From: Candidatus Zixiibacteriota bacterium
GTDB taxonomy: Bacteria > Zixibacteria > MSB-5A5 > SM23-73-2
DNA: 64,000 nucleotides
Assembly: GCA_030615745.1 (NCBI GenBank)
Contig: JAUWYR010000001.1
Location: 35,010 to 99,009 of the forward strand
Direction: 5' to 3'
The translations under genes and the position numbers were made by a program. The notes beneath the pieces are model-generated. The model was not told the DNA's origin and searched no databases. It saw only the letters and a list, made by a program, of their open reading frames with translations. The first letter of the stretch is position 1; every line of letters starts with the position of its first letter. Of the stretch, positions 35,150-43,712 are shown in pieces.

Positions 35150-36229
35150 TTAACTTGAGGAGACAAGCTGTTTTTTTCTGGATAGGATCTCATTTAACTC
35201 CTGGATATTAGTGCTTCTGCCCAAGGCATCGCCCAAGGTGATTTTGTGGGATAGATATAAATCAGCTAAGGATTGGTTCATGGTTTTCATACCATACTTT
35301 TGTCCGGCTTGAATCATCGAGTAAATCTGGTGAATTTTGTCATCTCTTATTAGAGCACGGATTGCTGGAGTGCAGATCATTAACTCCAAAGCTAATAGCC
35401 TTCCTCCTCCGATTTTTGGGACCAGCTGCTGGGTTGCCACTGCTTGAATCACGAAGGAAAGTGTTACCCTTATCTGTTCCTGCTGGTGTACTGGAAAGAT
35501 ATCTATAATCCTATTTATTGACTCAGCGCATGAGTTGGTATGTAGGGTGGCAAAGACTAAATGGCCAGTCTCTGATATATTCAATGCTGCCTCAGTAGTC
35601 TCAAGATCCCTCATCTCACCTATAAGCACCACATCTGGATCTTCCCTTAAGGCATATTTTAATGCTGATGCAAAAGAAGATGTATCTGAATAGACCTCCC
35701 TCTGGTTAATAAGGGAACAGTTATGTCGGTGAAGATATTCGATGGGATCCTCAACTGTTAAGATGTGATCATGTCTGGTTTGATTTATTCTGTTGATTAT
35801 AGATGCCAGAGTTGTTGATTTACCACTTCCAGTAGGACCGGTTATCAAAACCAGACCTTGAGGTAGCTTAGCAAAGTCAGCTACTACCTTGGGAAGACCT
35901 AATTCTTCAAAGCTTCTGATTTTGAAAGGGATCATCCTGATTGCTACTGCGACATTCCCCCTTTGCATAAAGACGTTGCATCTGAATCTGGAGAGATTCT
36001 CAATTCCAAAAGATAAATCAAGCTCACTTATTTCCTCAAATTTCTGTCTTTGCCTTTCATTCATAATACTATAAGCCAACTTTCTTGTGTCCTCTGGGGT
36101 CAAAGGCTCATAATCTGCGCGAGTCAATTTCCCATCAATCCTTAGTTGAGGTGGAGTTCCCACTGTCAGGTGAAGGTCCGAGGCGTTCTTTTTCACCATT
36201 AATTCTAAAAGTTCTCTAAGGGTAACCAT
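35150..36229 (-). CDS. pilT: Type IV pilus retraction ATPase
   Basis: This 359-residue hexameric ATPase drives pilus retraction and twitching. Walker A is GPTGSGKST near 131-139. The Asp box is ALREDPDVVLIGEMRD, and the His box TGHLVFATLHTNS is intact. The N-terminus (MVTLRELLELMVKKNASDLH) and the AIRALIRDDKIHQIYSMIQ stretch are typical of PilT, and length is standard. It lies between pilC and pilB in the same leftward cluster. A 384-base gap separates it from pilB, so it may have its own promoter. Confidence 0.97.
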   Translation of the reverse strand: MVTLRELLELMVKKNASDLHLTVGTPPQLRIDGKLTRADYEPLTPEDTRKLAYSIMNERQRQKFEEISELDLSFGIENLSRFRCNVFMQRGNVAVAIRMIPFKIRSFEELGLPKVVADFAKLPQGLVLITGPTGSGKSTTLASIINRINQTRHDHILTVEDPIEYLHRHNCSLINQREVYSDTSSFASALKYALREDPDVVLIGEMRDLETTEAALNISETGHLVFATLHTNSCAESINRIIDIFPVHQQEQIRVTLSFVIQAVATQQLVPKIGGGRLLALELMICTPAIRALIRDDKIHQIYSMIQAGQKYGMKTMNQSLADLYLSHKITLGDALGRSTNIQELNEILSRKKQLVSSS

Positions 36230-36613
36230 ATCTCTTGATGCTTCCGCATTTCCTTTCGAGTAGTTTTAAAGAAACTTTTGAACCAAAGAGTTTCTATAAT
36301 ATTATCGACTTTAAAATGAAATTCTTAAATTAGAGAGATAAAAAGAGTTTTTTAATAGATAAAAGATTTTATCGAGATTAATTATCCGCAGCGAACTTTT
36401 TTAGTTAAGAAAATAATTTGCAATATCAGAACTATTGGAGTATTCAAGAAACAGAATTCAAAGTTGGATAAGTCTTTGGAAATCAATGCAATATGTTTTA
36501 AGTTTAAAGTCTTCGCCTGCCTGATTTGAATTTTTTTAAAAAACTTGTTAAATATGTCTGAACTAAGATACTAAAAATAAAAGGGAAGATCAAATTCTTA
36601 ATATCCATATAAA
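36230..36613. other. Intergenic gap between pilT and pilB
   Basis: 384 A/T-rich bases with no credible gene, RNA or strong hairpin. On the minus strand a promoter for pilT may lie here, but I could not fix one. Confidence 0.6.
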
Positions 36614-38308
36614 TTACAGATTGGTCTCAGCCAAGACCTCCTCAACTGTGGCTATTCCTGCTTTTATCTTCTCTATCCCTGCATCTCTTAATGTTAGCAT
36701 TCCATCTTCTACAGCTTTTTCTTTTATCATCTGGCTGGAGGCACCATCTAAGATCATCTTCTCTATCTCCGGGATAATGGGCAATACCTCAAAAAGACCA
36801 GTCCTTCCGGAAAAGCCTGAGTTGTTGCATTCAGAACACCCTTTTCCACGAAAAAACTTCATTTTCTTCGCTTCCTCTTCAGATAACCCTAACATCTCTA
36901 TTGTAGCAGGAAGAACTTTCACCTCCTCTTTGCACGCGCTGCAGATTTTACGAACTATCCTTTGAGCCATAATTAATCTGACCGCAGAAGCAACCAGATA
37001 ATGTGGAATTCCCATGTCGACCAACCTGTTTATAGTGCTCGATGCGTCGTTGGTGTGTAGTGTAGAAAAGACTAAATGTCCTGTTAAAGCAGCACGAATC
37101 GCTATCTCAGCGGTCTCCTCATCTCTTATCTCCCCAACCATTATTATGTCGGGGTCCTGACGCAAAAAAGATCTTAAACAGGTGGCAAAAGTGCGTCCGA
37201 TATCTGATTTGACCTGAACCTGATTGATACCATCGAAGTTGAACTCCACCGGGTCTTCAGCTGTGAGAATATTGACATCTATGCTGTTGAGCTGTTTTAA
37301 AGCGGAATATAGGGTAGTGGTCTTGCCACTTCCAGTTGGTCCGGTTACAAGAATCATTCCATAGGGGAGTTTGATAGCTTTTGTGAACTTCCCCAGTCCC
37401 CTTTCAGGAAAACCGAGTCTGGTCAAATCGACCATCAAGCTTTTAGGGTCAAGTATTCGCATGACAACTTTTTCACCATATATAGTGGGTAAAATCGAGA
37501 GCCGAATATCAATAGCACGATCTCCTATTTTAACCTTGATTCTTCCATCCTGAGGCAATCTCCTTTCTGAGATATCTAAGTCCGCCATTATCTTCACCCT
37601 CGAGATAATAGCAGCACGGTATTTGAAAGGTAGAGGAGCCATCTCATGAAGGATTCCATCTATTCTATACCGCACCCTTATCCTCTTTTCATAGCATTCG
37701 ATGTGAATATCAGATGAGCCCCTTCTGATTGCATCTGTGATAATTCCATCAACTAATTTGACCAAGGGTTTGTCCTGAACCTGAGATTGAAGGTCTTGCT
37801 CAGAAGGGGTGTCTTCTTTTTCCTCGATAACTTCCAATTCCTCATCCTCCAATCCCTTTAAAATCTCACTTATTCCAGAAGTATCTCGATAGTGGGTATT
37901 TATTGCTTTCTGGATTGCTTTTTCCGGACTGATAACTGGTTGGATACCGCAGCTGGTTATAAATTTAATTGCATCCAGAACATAAATATTATTTGGGTCG
38001 GATATAGCCACCACCAGGGTTTTTCCTAATTTGGTGATCGGGATGACATTGAACTTTCTGGCTATATCTAATGGAATGGTTTTGATCACCTCGGGATTGA
38101 GCTCTATATCAGAAAGGCGTAGGGTCCCGATGTTAAGCTGTTTTCCAACGAATTCTGAAAGCTCCTCCTCACCCCCTAAAGCACCTATCTCGATCAAGAT
38201 ATCACCGAGCTTGGAATTCGCCCTCTTCTGTAGCTCTAAAGCTTTGTCCAGCTGGTCCTGGGTGATTTTGCCAGCTTTGACCAGCATCTTCCCGAGTTCA
38301 GTGCTCAT
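36614..38308 (-). CDS. pilB: Type IV pilus assembly ATPase
   Basis: This 564-residue PilB/GspE ATPase extends the pilus. The N-terminal MshEN-type domain (ELGKMLVKAGKITQDQLDKA, then NLDIAR-like and FNVIPI) is followed by the ATPase core. Walker A is GPTGSGKTT near 321, the Asp box is FLRQDPDIIMVGEIRDEETA and the His box is TGHLVFSTLHTND. A zinc knuckle has CSACKE near 454 and CSECNNSGFSGRTG near 491, as in PilB. Length is standard. It follows the roadblock gene by 10 bases, so the polarity proteins and the motor are one transcription unit. Confidence 0.97.
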   Translation of the reverse strand: MSTELGKMLVKAGKITQDQLDKALELQKRANSKLGDILIEIGALGGEEELSEFVGKQLNIGTLRLSDIELNPEVIKTIPLDIARKFNVIPITKLGKTLVVAISDPNNIYVLDAIKFITSCGIQPVISPEKAIQKAINTHYRDTSGISEILKGLEDEELEVIEEKEDTPSEQDLQSQVQDKPLVKLVDGIITDAIRRGSSDIHIECYEKRIRVRYRIDGILHEMAPLPFKYRAAIISRVKIMADLDISERRLPQDGRIKVKIGDRAIDIRLSILPTIYGEKVVMRILDPKSLMVDLTRLGFPERGLGKFTKAIKLPYGMILVTGPTGSGKTTTLYSALKQLNSIDVNILTAEDPVEFNFDGINQVQVKSDIGRTFATCLRSFLRQDPDIIMVGEIRDEETAEIAIRAALTGHLVFSTLHTNDASSTINRLVDMGIPHYLVASAVRLIMAQRIVRKICSACKEEVKVLPATIEMLGLSEEEAKKMKFFRGKGCSECNNSGFSGRTGLFEVLPIIPEIEKMILDGASSQMIKEKAVEDGMLTLRDAGIEKIKAGIATVEEVLAETNL

Positions 38309-38318
38309 TTTAACCTTT

Positions 38319-38807
38319 TTAATCTTTGAAGATGTCGTCCAGCTTGTCTTCAGCTGATTGGGTGAACTCAGTTCCGAGACTCAAATTTTCCTTATCTTCG
38401 GATTTTTTTGCTTGAGAGAGAATCGAGACTATACTTTCTCCTATCTCTTTGGCATATAGCCTGACCATCCCAATGGTAGTGCGATCATCGAAGATCACAG
38501 CTAAGATGGTTCTATCACCTACCAGGGTGAGATGGATATGGTCTCTTTTTCCCTGATGGAAAAGGATTGAGAACTCCGGCTCCCCTACAAGCCTAGCTAT
38601 CTCTTTAGTGGATGCGAAGCTTCCAGCTAAAAGCGCAGCCAAAGCAGTTGTATCAAGAGTATGAGTAAAGCCCTGACGGGTGATGAGATAACCATCTTTG
38701 TCTACCAGAAGAGCACATTTCGCCTCAGCTCCCTTGATGAGCTTTTGAAGGGTTTGATTAATCCTCTCGATCTGCTCCTCGTAAATTATGAGTTTGTCAT
38801 CGCTCAA
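38319..38807 (-). CDS. Roadblock/LC7-domain protein
   Basis: This 162-residue protein has a roadblock/LC7 fold: INQTLQKLIKGAEAKCALLVDKDGYLIT, then DTTALAALLAGSFAST, HIHLTLVGDRTILAVIFDD and a final GMVRLYAKEIGESI. Roadblock proteins act as GAPs or partners of MglA-type GTPases. The C-terminal tail is charged. It sits between an MglA-like gene (18-base gap) and pilB (10-base gap), so it probably links the GTPase to the pilus motor. Confidence 0.85.
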   Translation of the reverse strand: MSDDKLIIYEEQIERINQTLQKLIKGAEAKCALLVDKDGYLITRQGFTHTLDTTALAALLAGSFASTKEIARLVGEPEFSILFHQGKRDHIHLTLVGDRTILAVIFDDRTTIGMVRLYAKEIGESIVSILSQAKKSEDKENLSLGTEFTQSAEDKLDDIFKD

Positions 38808-38824
38808 TTTTTTTCCCTCCCTAT

Positions 38825-39769
38825 CTATTTGAAAACATTTTTTATCCAGCGTAAAAGAAAGAAATCCTTGTTTTTTTTTGCTTTTGCTACTATTATCTTT
38901 TCTTTTTCAAAAGAGGGCTTTTTAATTTCAGGGGTAGTCTTTTTTTTCTTTTCAATTTCTTCTTTTTGTTTTTTTATATCATCCTCTTGAATTTGAGTTT
39001 TTGCTTTAGGAGATACCTCCATTACTGCTACTTCCTGTTGCTTTTGTTTGTATTTCACTTCTTTCTTTTCTTCTGGCTTCTCAAATACTACCGGGGATAA
39101 GACTTTCCTTTTTTCCTCTAAGGTTTTTATCATCTTTTTTTCTTCAACAACTTCTTGGTAGAGTTTTTCCTTCTTTTTTATCTCAGGTTTTCCTTTTGCT
39201 TTATCCAAAACCTGTTTGATTATACATTTTAGCGTATCAAATACACCCTCTCCTTTTATGGCAACAGCCTCGAAATAGGGTAATTTTCGAGGATTCAAAA
39301 CATTTTCCAATTCCTCAATCTCGAATATCTCTAAAAGATCTCTTTTGTTATATTGGAAGACCATTGGAAGGTTTTCTAACACATACCCATACTCATTCAG
39401 ATTTTCTATCAAGTTATTCAGGCTTTCGATATTTTCATCCATCTTTGATCTCTGTGAATCAGCCACGAAAACCAGCCCGTCTACTCCTCTTAAAACCAGC
39501 TTCCTTGTAGCATTGTAAAAGACCTGACCCGGAACAGTATAAAGTTGAAATTTGGTAGAAAAACCGTGGATCTCACCTATGTTTAAAGGCAAAAAATCGA
39601 AATATAAAGTTCTATCAGTATCTGTTGCCAAAGAGATCAATTCTCCTTTGGAGGTATTTGGGATTTTTTTGTGCACATATTGTAGATTAGAGGTCTTGCC
39701 ACTCATACCCGGTCCATAATAGATGATCTTACACGAGATCTCTTTAAACGCGTAGTTTATCGATACCAT
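38825..39769 (-). CDS. mglA: MglA-like polarity GTPase with charged C-terminal extension
   Basis: This 314-residue protein has a full MglA GTPase domain (1-195). The P-loop is GPGMSGKTS near 19-27. The switch regions read TDRTLYFDFLP and TVPGQVFYNATRKLVLRGVD, and NKRDL lies near 141. Residues about 195-314 form a Lys/Glu-rich extension (LEEKRKVLSPVVFEKPEE, then repeated EKKK, KQKE), absent from the usual 195-residue MglA. MglA sets cell polarity and recruits motility machinery. Here it is followed by roadblock and pilB genes. Its ATG lies 9 bases downstream of the preceding roadblock stop. Confidence 0.9.
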   Translation of the reverse strand: MVSINYAFKEISCKIIYYGPGMSGKTSNLQYVHKKIPNTSKGELISLATDTDRTLYFDFLPLNIGEIHGFSTKFQLYTVPGQVFYNATRKLVLRGVDGLVFVADSQRSKMDENIESLNNLIENLNEYGYVLENLPMVFQYNKRDLLEIFEIEELENVLNPRKLPYFEAVAIKGEGVFDTLKCIIKQVLDKAKGKPEIKKKEKLYQEVVEEKKMIKTLEEKRKVLSPVVFEKPEEKKEVKYKQKQQEVAVMEVSPKAKTQIQEDDIKKQKEEIEKKKKTTPEIKKPSFEKEKIIVAKAKKNKDFFLLRWIKNVFK

Positions 39770-39778
39770 TTTTTCTTC

Positions 39779-40126
39779 TTATAAGGATTCTTTAGCTTTT
39801 ATCCTCTGAGCTGCATTTTTTATCTCCAATCTTACCAACCCGATGTTAACCGTTGGCTCAGCAGTTACCACAATTATACCTATCCCAGCATCCGCCATAA
39901 AAATTTTTCCCTTCTCCGCCTCAATTGTCACTTGTTTGAGAGGAGAGCTTTTGAGTTTCTTTAAAGATTTTTCCACGGTTGAAGTTATCGAGGCTGCTAT
40001 TGCCCCCACTGTCTCTTCATGGAAACGGGTATCGAGGTCAGCGGCAATGATTATGCCATCTTCCCCTACAATAAGACTTCCCGTAACCCCTGTGGTCTTG
40101 TTAAGCTCCTCTAAGATTTGATACAT
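39779..40126 (-). CDS. Roadblock/LC7 protein, MglB-like
   Basis: This protein of about 115 residues has a compact roadblock fold: MYQILEELNKTTGVTGSLIV, EDGIIIAADLD, ETVGAIAASI, GKIFMADAGIGIIVVTAE and NIGLVRLEIKNAA. The ATG at 40126 is preferred to one at 40174 because GAGGAGG lies just before it. Its 5' end overlaps the 3' end of the membrane roadblock gene by 26 bases. Probable MglB-type regulator (GAP) of the adjacent MglA. Confidence 0.88.
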   Translation of the reverse strand: MYQILEELNKTTGVTGSLIVGEDGIIIAADLDTRFHEETVGAIAASITSTVEKSLKKLKSSPLKQVTIEAEKGKIFMADAGIGIIVVTAEPTVNIGLVRLEIKNAAQRIKAKESL

Positions 40127-41048
40127 ATTTTTCCTCCTCGGGTAATAAAATCTTTTGACCGTATCTTTGTTCAAGATATTTTTTAATGTTCTCTTGCGCT
40201 TTTGATATTCGGATATTCAAAAGCTCATCGGTATGACGATCAGCCAAAGTTAGAAGACAAAACTTTCCAATACTTGTAAGATTAATCCACAACTTATCTG
40301 ATAAGATCTGTATTCTTTCTATTTTTTCTTCATTTAATCTTTTAAGTAGCTGAGTGTTGACCTCTCTGAAGGTCACTCCAAAAGGTGCGAGTTCATCCTC
40401 ATCTAAACTTTGCGAAAGGCTTTTTGCCACAACTAATCCATCAGAGTCAACAAGAATTACCCCAAAAACCCCAGGATACTCCTTTAAATAGTGGATCGCA
40501 TCCTCGATAGAGACCTCCAAGGATATCTCCTTGCCTTTTTGGATAGGTTTTTCTTTCCCAACTTTTTTAGCTAAAGTTTTTTTGCTTTCCTTGTAGCTAA
40601 CTTCACCTATCTGACCAAGAAAGCTCGGTTTTTGCCTTTTTTCCCTCCTGAAACTTTTAAGTGTATCTCCTAAGGAGTGTCTAACTATAAATGGGAGCAA
40701 AGATACCTGAAATATAAAAGCTGGAAAATAATTTAGGACTCCTAAACTAAAAGCTTTTCCTATCTCAATTGGAAACATAACGAAAAGGAAAAATCCAAAC
40801 ACAAGCCCCAAGGTTAATCTGAACAAAAATGTTGAAAAACTATAAAGAACCAGTAAAGCGGAAGGAAGGGAAGGAAAAAGGAAAGATAAAGCTAAAAAAT
40901 ACCAAACAAGTTCAAAAAGAAAAATAAAAAAAGGGTTAAACTCAACTCTTACCCCGAAATTTTTTGGGAAAAAGACCAATGGAACAATAGCTAAAAAAAA
41001 GCCTAAAAGAATAAGCTGTCTTATCTCTTTAGTATGGGAGGGGATCAT
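40101..41048 (-). CDS. Membrane-anchored roadblock protein
   Basis: This 315-residue protein has four or more TM helices in residues 10-130 (LILLGFFLAIVPLVFF, FIFLFELVWYFLALSFLF, TLGLVFGFFLFVMFP, YFPAFIFQVSLLPFIV). A soluble roadblock/LC7 domain follows at about 190-295 (VFGVILVDSDGLVVAKSL, LAPFGVTFREVNTQLLKRL, KFCLLTLADRHTDELLNIRI). I know of no characterised protein with this fusion. It could tether an MglA/roadblock complex to the membrane. Gene spacing to its neighbours is 3 bases upstream and an overlap downstream. Confidence 0.75.
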   Translation of the reverse strand: MIPSHTKEIRQLILLGFFLAIVPLVFFPKNFGVRVEFNPFFIFLFELVWYFLALSFLFPSLPSALLVLYSFSTFLFRLTLGLVFGFFLFVMFPIEIGKAFSLGVLNYFPAFIFQVSLLPFIVRHSLGDTLKSFRREKRQKPSFLGQIGEVSYKESKKTLAKKVGKEKPIQKGKEISLEVSIEDAIHYLKEYPGVFGVILVDSDGLVVAKSLSQSLDEDELAPFGVTFREVNTQLLKRLNEEKIERIQILSDKLWINLTSIGKFCLLTLADRHTDELLNIRISKAQENIKKYLEQRYGQKILLPEEEKYVSNLRGA

Positions 41049-41051
41049 TTT

Positions 41052-41903
41052 CTACTCCTCATCTATTTTTTCTAAAAGCTTGTTAATTCGTATCCTCAGA
41101 TATCCGAAATTTATCTTTTCTTTACATCTTAAAACCAAAAAATTTTTCTTAAGCTTTATTATCCATAATAAGAAATCTTCGGACTCAATTATAACCTGTG
41201 AGAGATTACCGAATTCAACTTTTGAAAGCTCTTTTTGTATGGAGGTAAAGATATAGGTTGAAGATGGACCAACTGCTTCATCTTCTTTTTCTGCGGAAGC
41301 ATCAAGAGATTTTGACCTTCTTTGCGTGACAAGGTCATCCATTCCAACCACTGAAGCATTCATTATATTTGGGAAAAGGATTAGTTCTTCCAAAGCAGAG
41401 GAGAAGGTGACTTTTTCCTCAGGCTTTTTACCTTTGTCAGCAATTGGCGGTGGTATAAATGAAACGGATTCTTTTTTTGCCTCTTTTAACTTCTCACCAG
41501 CTTCCTTTAGTAATTTTTTAACCAAAGAGCTCTGAGGATCTGTGGAATAGAGTTTTTTAAGAATAGATTCTGCTTTTTTGATTTCACCTTTTTTTAAAAG
41601 TATTTGAGACAATAAAAGTTCAATTGCTCTTGTCCTTCCATCAGCTTGAATGGCTAACATAAGTTCCTTTTCTGCTTCAGAATATAATTTTTTATCGAAG
41701 TTTATCTTAGCCATAATCAGATGTGCTGGACCATAGTCATGATGTTTGGCTAATCCCCTCTGGCAAACAAAACTTGCTTTGTCCAAATCTCTCTTTCTCC
41801 TTAAAGCTTCAGATAAAGCTGCAAAAAGTTTAGAATCAGGGTCTTTTTCCAATATTTTTAGGCACTTAATTATTCTCTCATCCAAATCTTGTAGGTCTAC
41901 CAT
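41052..41903 (-). CDS. TPR plus roadblock-like protein
   Basis: This 283-residue protein has TPR-type helical repeats at about 10-140 (ALSEALRRKRDLDKASFVCQ, YSEAEKELMLAIQADGR, KKAESILKKLYSTDP). After a linker with PPPIADKGKKP, a C-terminal domain (about 170-280: SSALEELILFPNIMNASVVGM, NLSQVIIESEDFLLWII, INFGYLRIRINKLLEKI) follows the roadblock pattern but is divergent. TPR plus roadblock suggests a scaffold in the MglA cluster. The roadblock call is moderately sure. Confidence 0.65.
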   Translation of the reverse strand: MVDLQDLDERIIKCLKILEKDPDSKLFAALSEALRRKRDLDKASFVCQRGLAKHHDYGPAHLIMAKINFDKKLYSEAEKELMLAIQADGRTRAIELLLSQILLKKGEIKKAESILKKLYSTDPQSSLVKKLLKEAGEKLKEAKKESVSFIPPPIADKGKKPEEKVTFSSALEELILFPNIMNASVVGMDDLVTQRRSKSLDASAEKEDEAVGPSSTYIFTSIQKELSKVEFGNLSQVIIESEDFLLWIIKLKKNFLVLRCKEKINFGYLRIRINKLLEKIDEE

Positions 41904-41985
41904 ATCTTTTCCGAAAGTAAGGTTATTTTTAATTATATCGACAAAAAATACAAATTTTCAACTTTTACTTATCTTGATTTTTAGC

Positions 41986-42246
41986 TTAACTCAAAGCTTT
42001 TTTTATATATAAAAAACCTAAGGCTAAAAGAGACAACCCTCCGAGCTTCAAAAGCCCAACTAAAGTTTGACTTATTTGAGTAAAAAGGTCAAAAATAAAA
42101 CCTAAGCTTAATAATCCAAAAGATATTGAAATCAAAAGCCAAGGAGAGGAGAGCTCCCCTCCTTTGACCAAAGAGTTTATTTTAAATGCGAGAAATAAAC
42201 ATCCCCAAACCACAATCACAATCAATACGTTAATCAAGGTGCTCAA
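41986..42246 (-). CDS. Small membrane protein
   Basis: This 86-residue protein has a first TM (INVLIVIVVWGCLFLAFKI) and two further hydrophobic stretches (LLISISFGLLSLGFIFDLF, KLGGLSLLALGFLYIKKAL), three in all. No family recognised. Its placement in the polarity cluster suggests a role there but nothing in its sequence supports one. The stop is 82 bases before the ATG of the TPR gene. Confidence 0.55.
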   Translation of the reverse strand: MSTLINVLIVIVVWGCLFLAFKINSLVKGGELSSPWLLISISFGLLSLGFIFDLFTQISQTLVGLLKLGGLSLLALGFLYIKKALS

Positions 42247-42306
42247 AAAACCCCCTAATCTTTAAAATTTCCTCATTGTTTTTCTTTTAGCTTTTTTCTA
42301 AAAAAT

Positions 42307-43491
42307 TTATTGAATTTCCCTTAATGTTCTATAAAAATCCTGGTCGAGATTATATTTTTTTACCACATACTTATTTTGATCAAAGACAAGTGCTGTCTCT
42401 TTTTTTATTAAAAATATAGTTTTTTTTGTTATGTTTTTCCCTAAAAATGCTTCTACATTTTTCAGATGAGTTAAAAGCAATGCATTTAGCCCTTCTAAGA
42501 CCTGATGTAATCTTGTTTCTTTTGGAATGGAGAAACAAGCTTTTAAAAAATTCTTTCTGTTGAATATCCCATCGTGCATTAAATCAGCTAAGATAGGATA
42601 TTGTGTCTTTTTAGAAATAAAGCCCTGGTTAAAAATCTTCTCTTTGCTTTTCCCTAATTTTCTTTCCAAGATATCCTCGATTAGAAGAAAAGAGGTTGAA
42701 AAGATTTTATAAGAATTCTCAAATAAAAGCTCCTCCTCTTTTTTCTTCTCAAGAACAGTTTTTTTCTTTTCACCGGTAAGAACAAGCTTATCCGTTAGAA
42801 GACGGTGTAACGATTTATAAGTAGCAAATTCACCTAAAGGGGTTAGCTCTACTATTTCTGGAAGTGTTCTTTCGCCATTAACCAACAAAAAAGTCTGCAA
42901 CTCTTCTGAGAAAAACTCTATTTTATTCGAAATCACCTGTGCACTCAAAAAGAGAGGAAAGGGATTGACCTTCAAAGCTACATCATCTGGAGGCAGAAGT
43001 TTTTGCATCTGGGTCAACTCATCTATTCTTCTTACCCCCTCCATTATCATGTTCATTGTATTCAATTCAGTTATCAGTTGATCTTTATCCGGAAGTCGTC
43101 CATCCAGAAATTCAAAATCTCCTTGGTTCCAGCTGAATATACTATATACTATCTCCTCCGCCTGTAACTTAATTACGCCAACAAACTCAAGTTGTGTAAG
43201 AACTCCTAACTCCAACAATGTCTTTGTTATTTTTTTCTTCTGTGCTTTATACAAAAACAAAGCCCTTTCAAAATCCTTTTGGGAGATTTTGCCCTTTTTT
43301 AAAAACAACTTACCCAAAAGCTCCTCCCACTTGTCTCCAGAGGAGGCGAAGACGATATTCCCCTCAACAAAATAAATCCTTTTTTGTTGAGTCTGTCTTT
43401 TCAACTGCAGGAGCCCGGTCTTTTTTCCAGTGAAAATAAGTTGCAAAAGATCAGAAAAGGGAACAGTTTTTAAATTTCCAGTGAAGCTCAT
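42307..43491 (-). CDS. DUF4388/PATAN-domain regulator
   Basis: This 394-residue protein starts with a PATAN (DUF4388) domain at about 1-115: MSFTGNLKTVPFSDLLQLIF, TGLLQLKRQTQQKRIYF, VEGNIVFASSGDKWEELLGK. PATAN proteins occur in response regulators and in Deinococcus/myxobacterial MglA-linked sets. A middle part (about 115-260) has WNQGDFEFLDGRLP and GERTLPEIVEL, and the tail (about 270-394) is helical and unassigned. First gene of the 42.3-43.5 kb end of the polarity cluster, read leftward. Function is inferred to be signalling to MglA. Confidence 0.75.
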   Translation of the reverse strand: MSFTGNLKTVPFSDLLQLIFTGKKTGLLQLKRQTQQKRIYFVEGNIVFASSGDKWEELLGKLFLKKGKISQKDFERALFLYKAQKKKITKTLLELGVLTQLEFVGVIKLQAEEIVYSIFSWNQGDFEFLDGRLPDKDQLITELNTMNMIMEGVRRIDELTQMQKLLPPDDVALKVNPFPLFLSAQVISNKIEFFSEELQTFLLVNGERTLPEIVELTPLGEFATYKSLHRLLTDKLVLTGEKKKTVLEKKKEEELLFENSYKIFSTSFLLIEDILERKLGKSKEKIFNQGFISKKTQYPILADLMHDGIFNRKNFLKACFSIPKETRLHQVLEGLNALLLTHLKNVEAFLGKNITKKTIFLIKKETALVFDQNKYVVKKYNLDQDFYRTLREIQ

Positions 43492-43712
43492 TTTACCTAA
43501 ACTTTATCTTTTAAATTTTCTCAGATAAAATCCACACCCACTATGCCTTAAAAAGGCGAAAAAATTTCTATACGTTTTCCTCACTTCTTAAAAGATTTTT
43601 CTTTTACCATCCACCTTTTTTTATCGGGACAATGATGTGAAATCTTTACAAGACTTAAATTAAGGGGTATTTTACTTGTCGGAACGATCAAGAGATTAGA
43701 AAATAATCTTTT

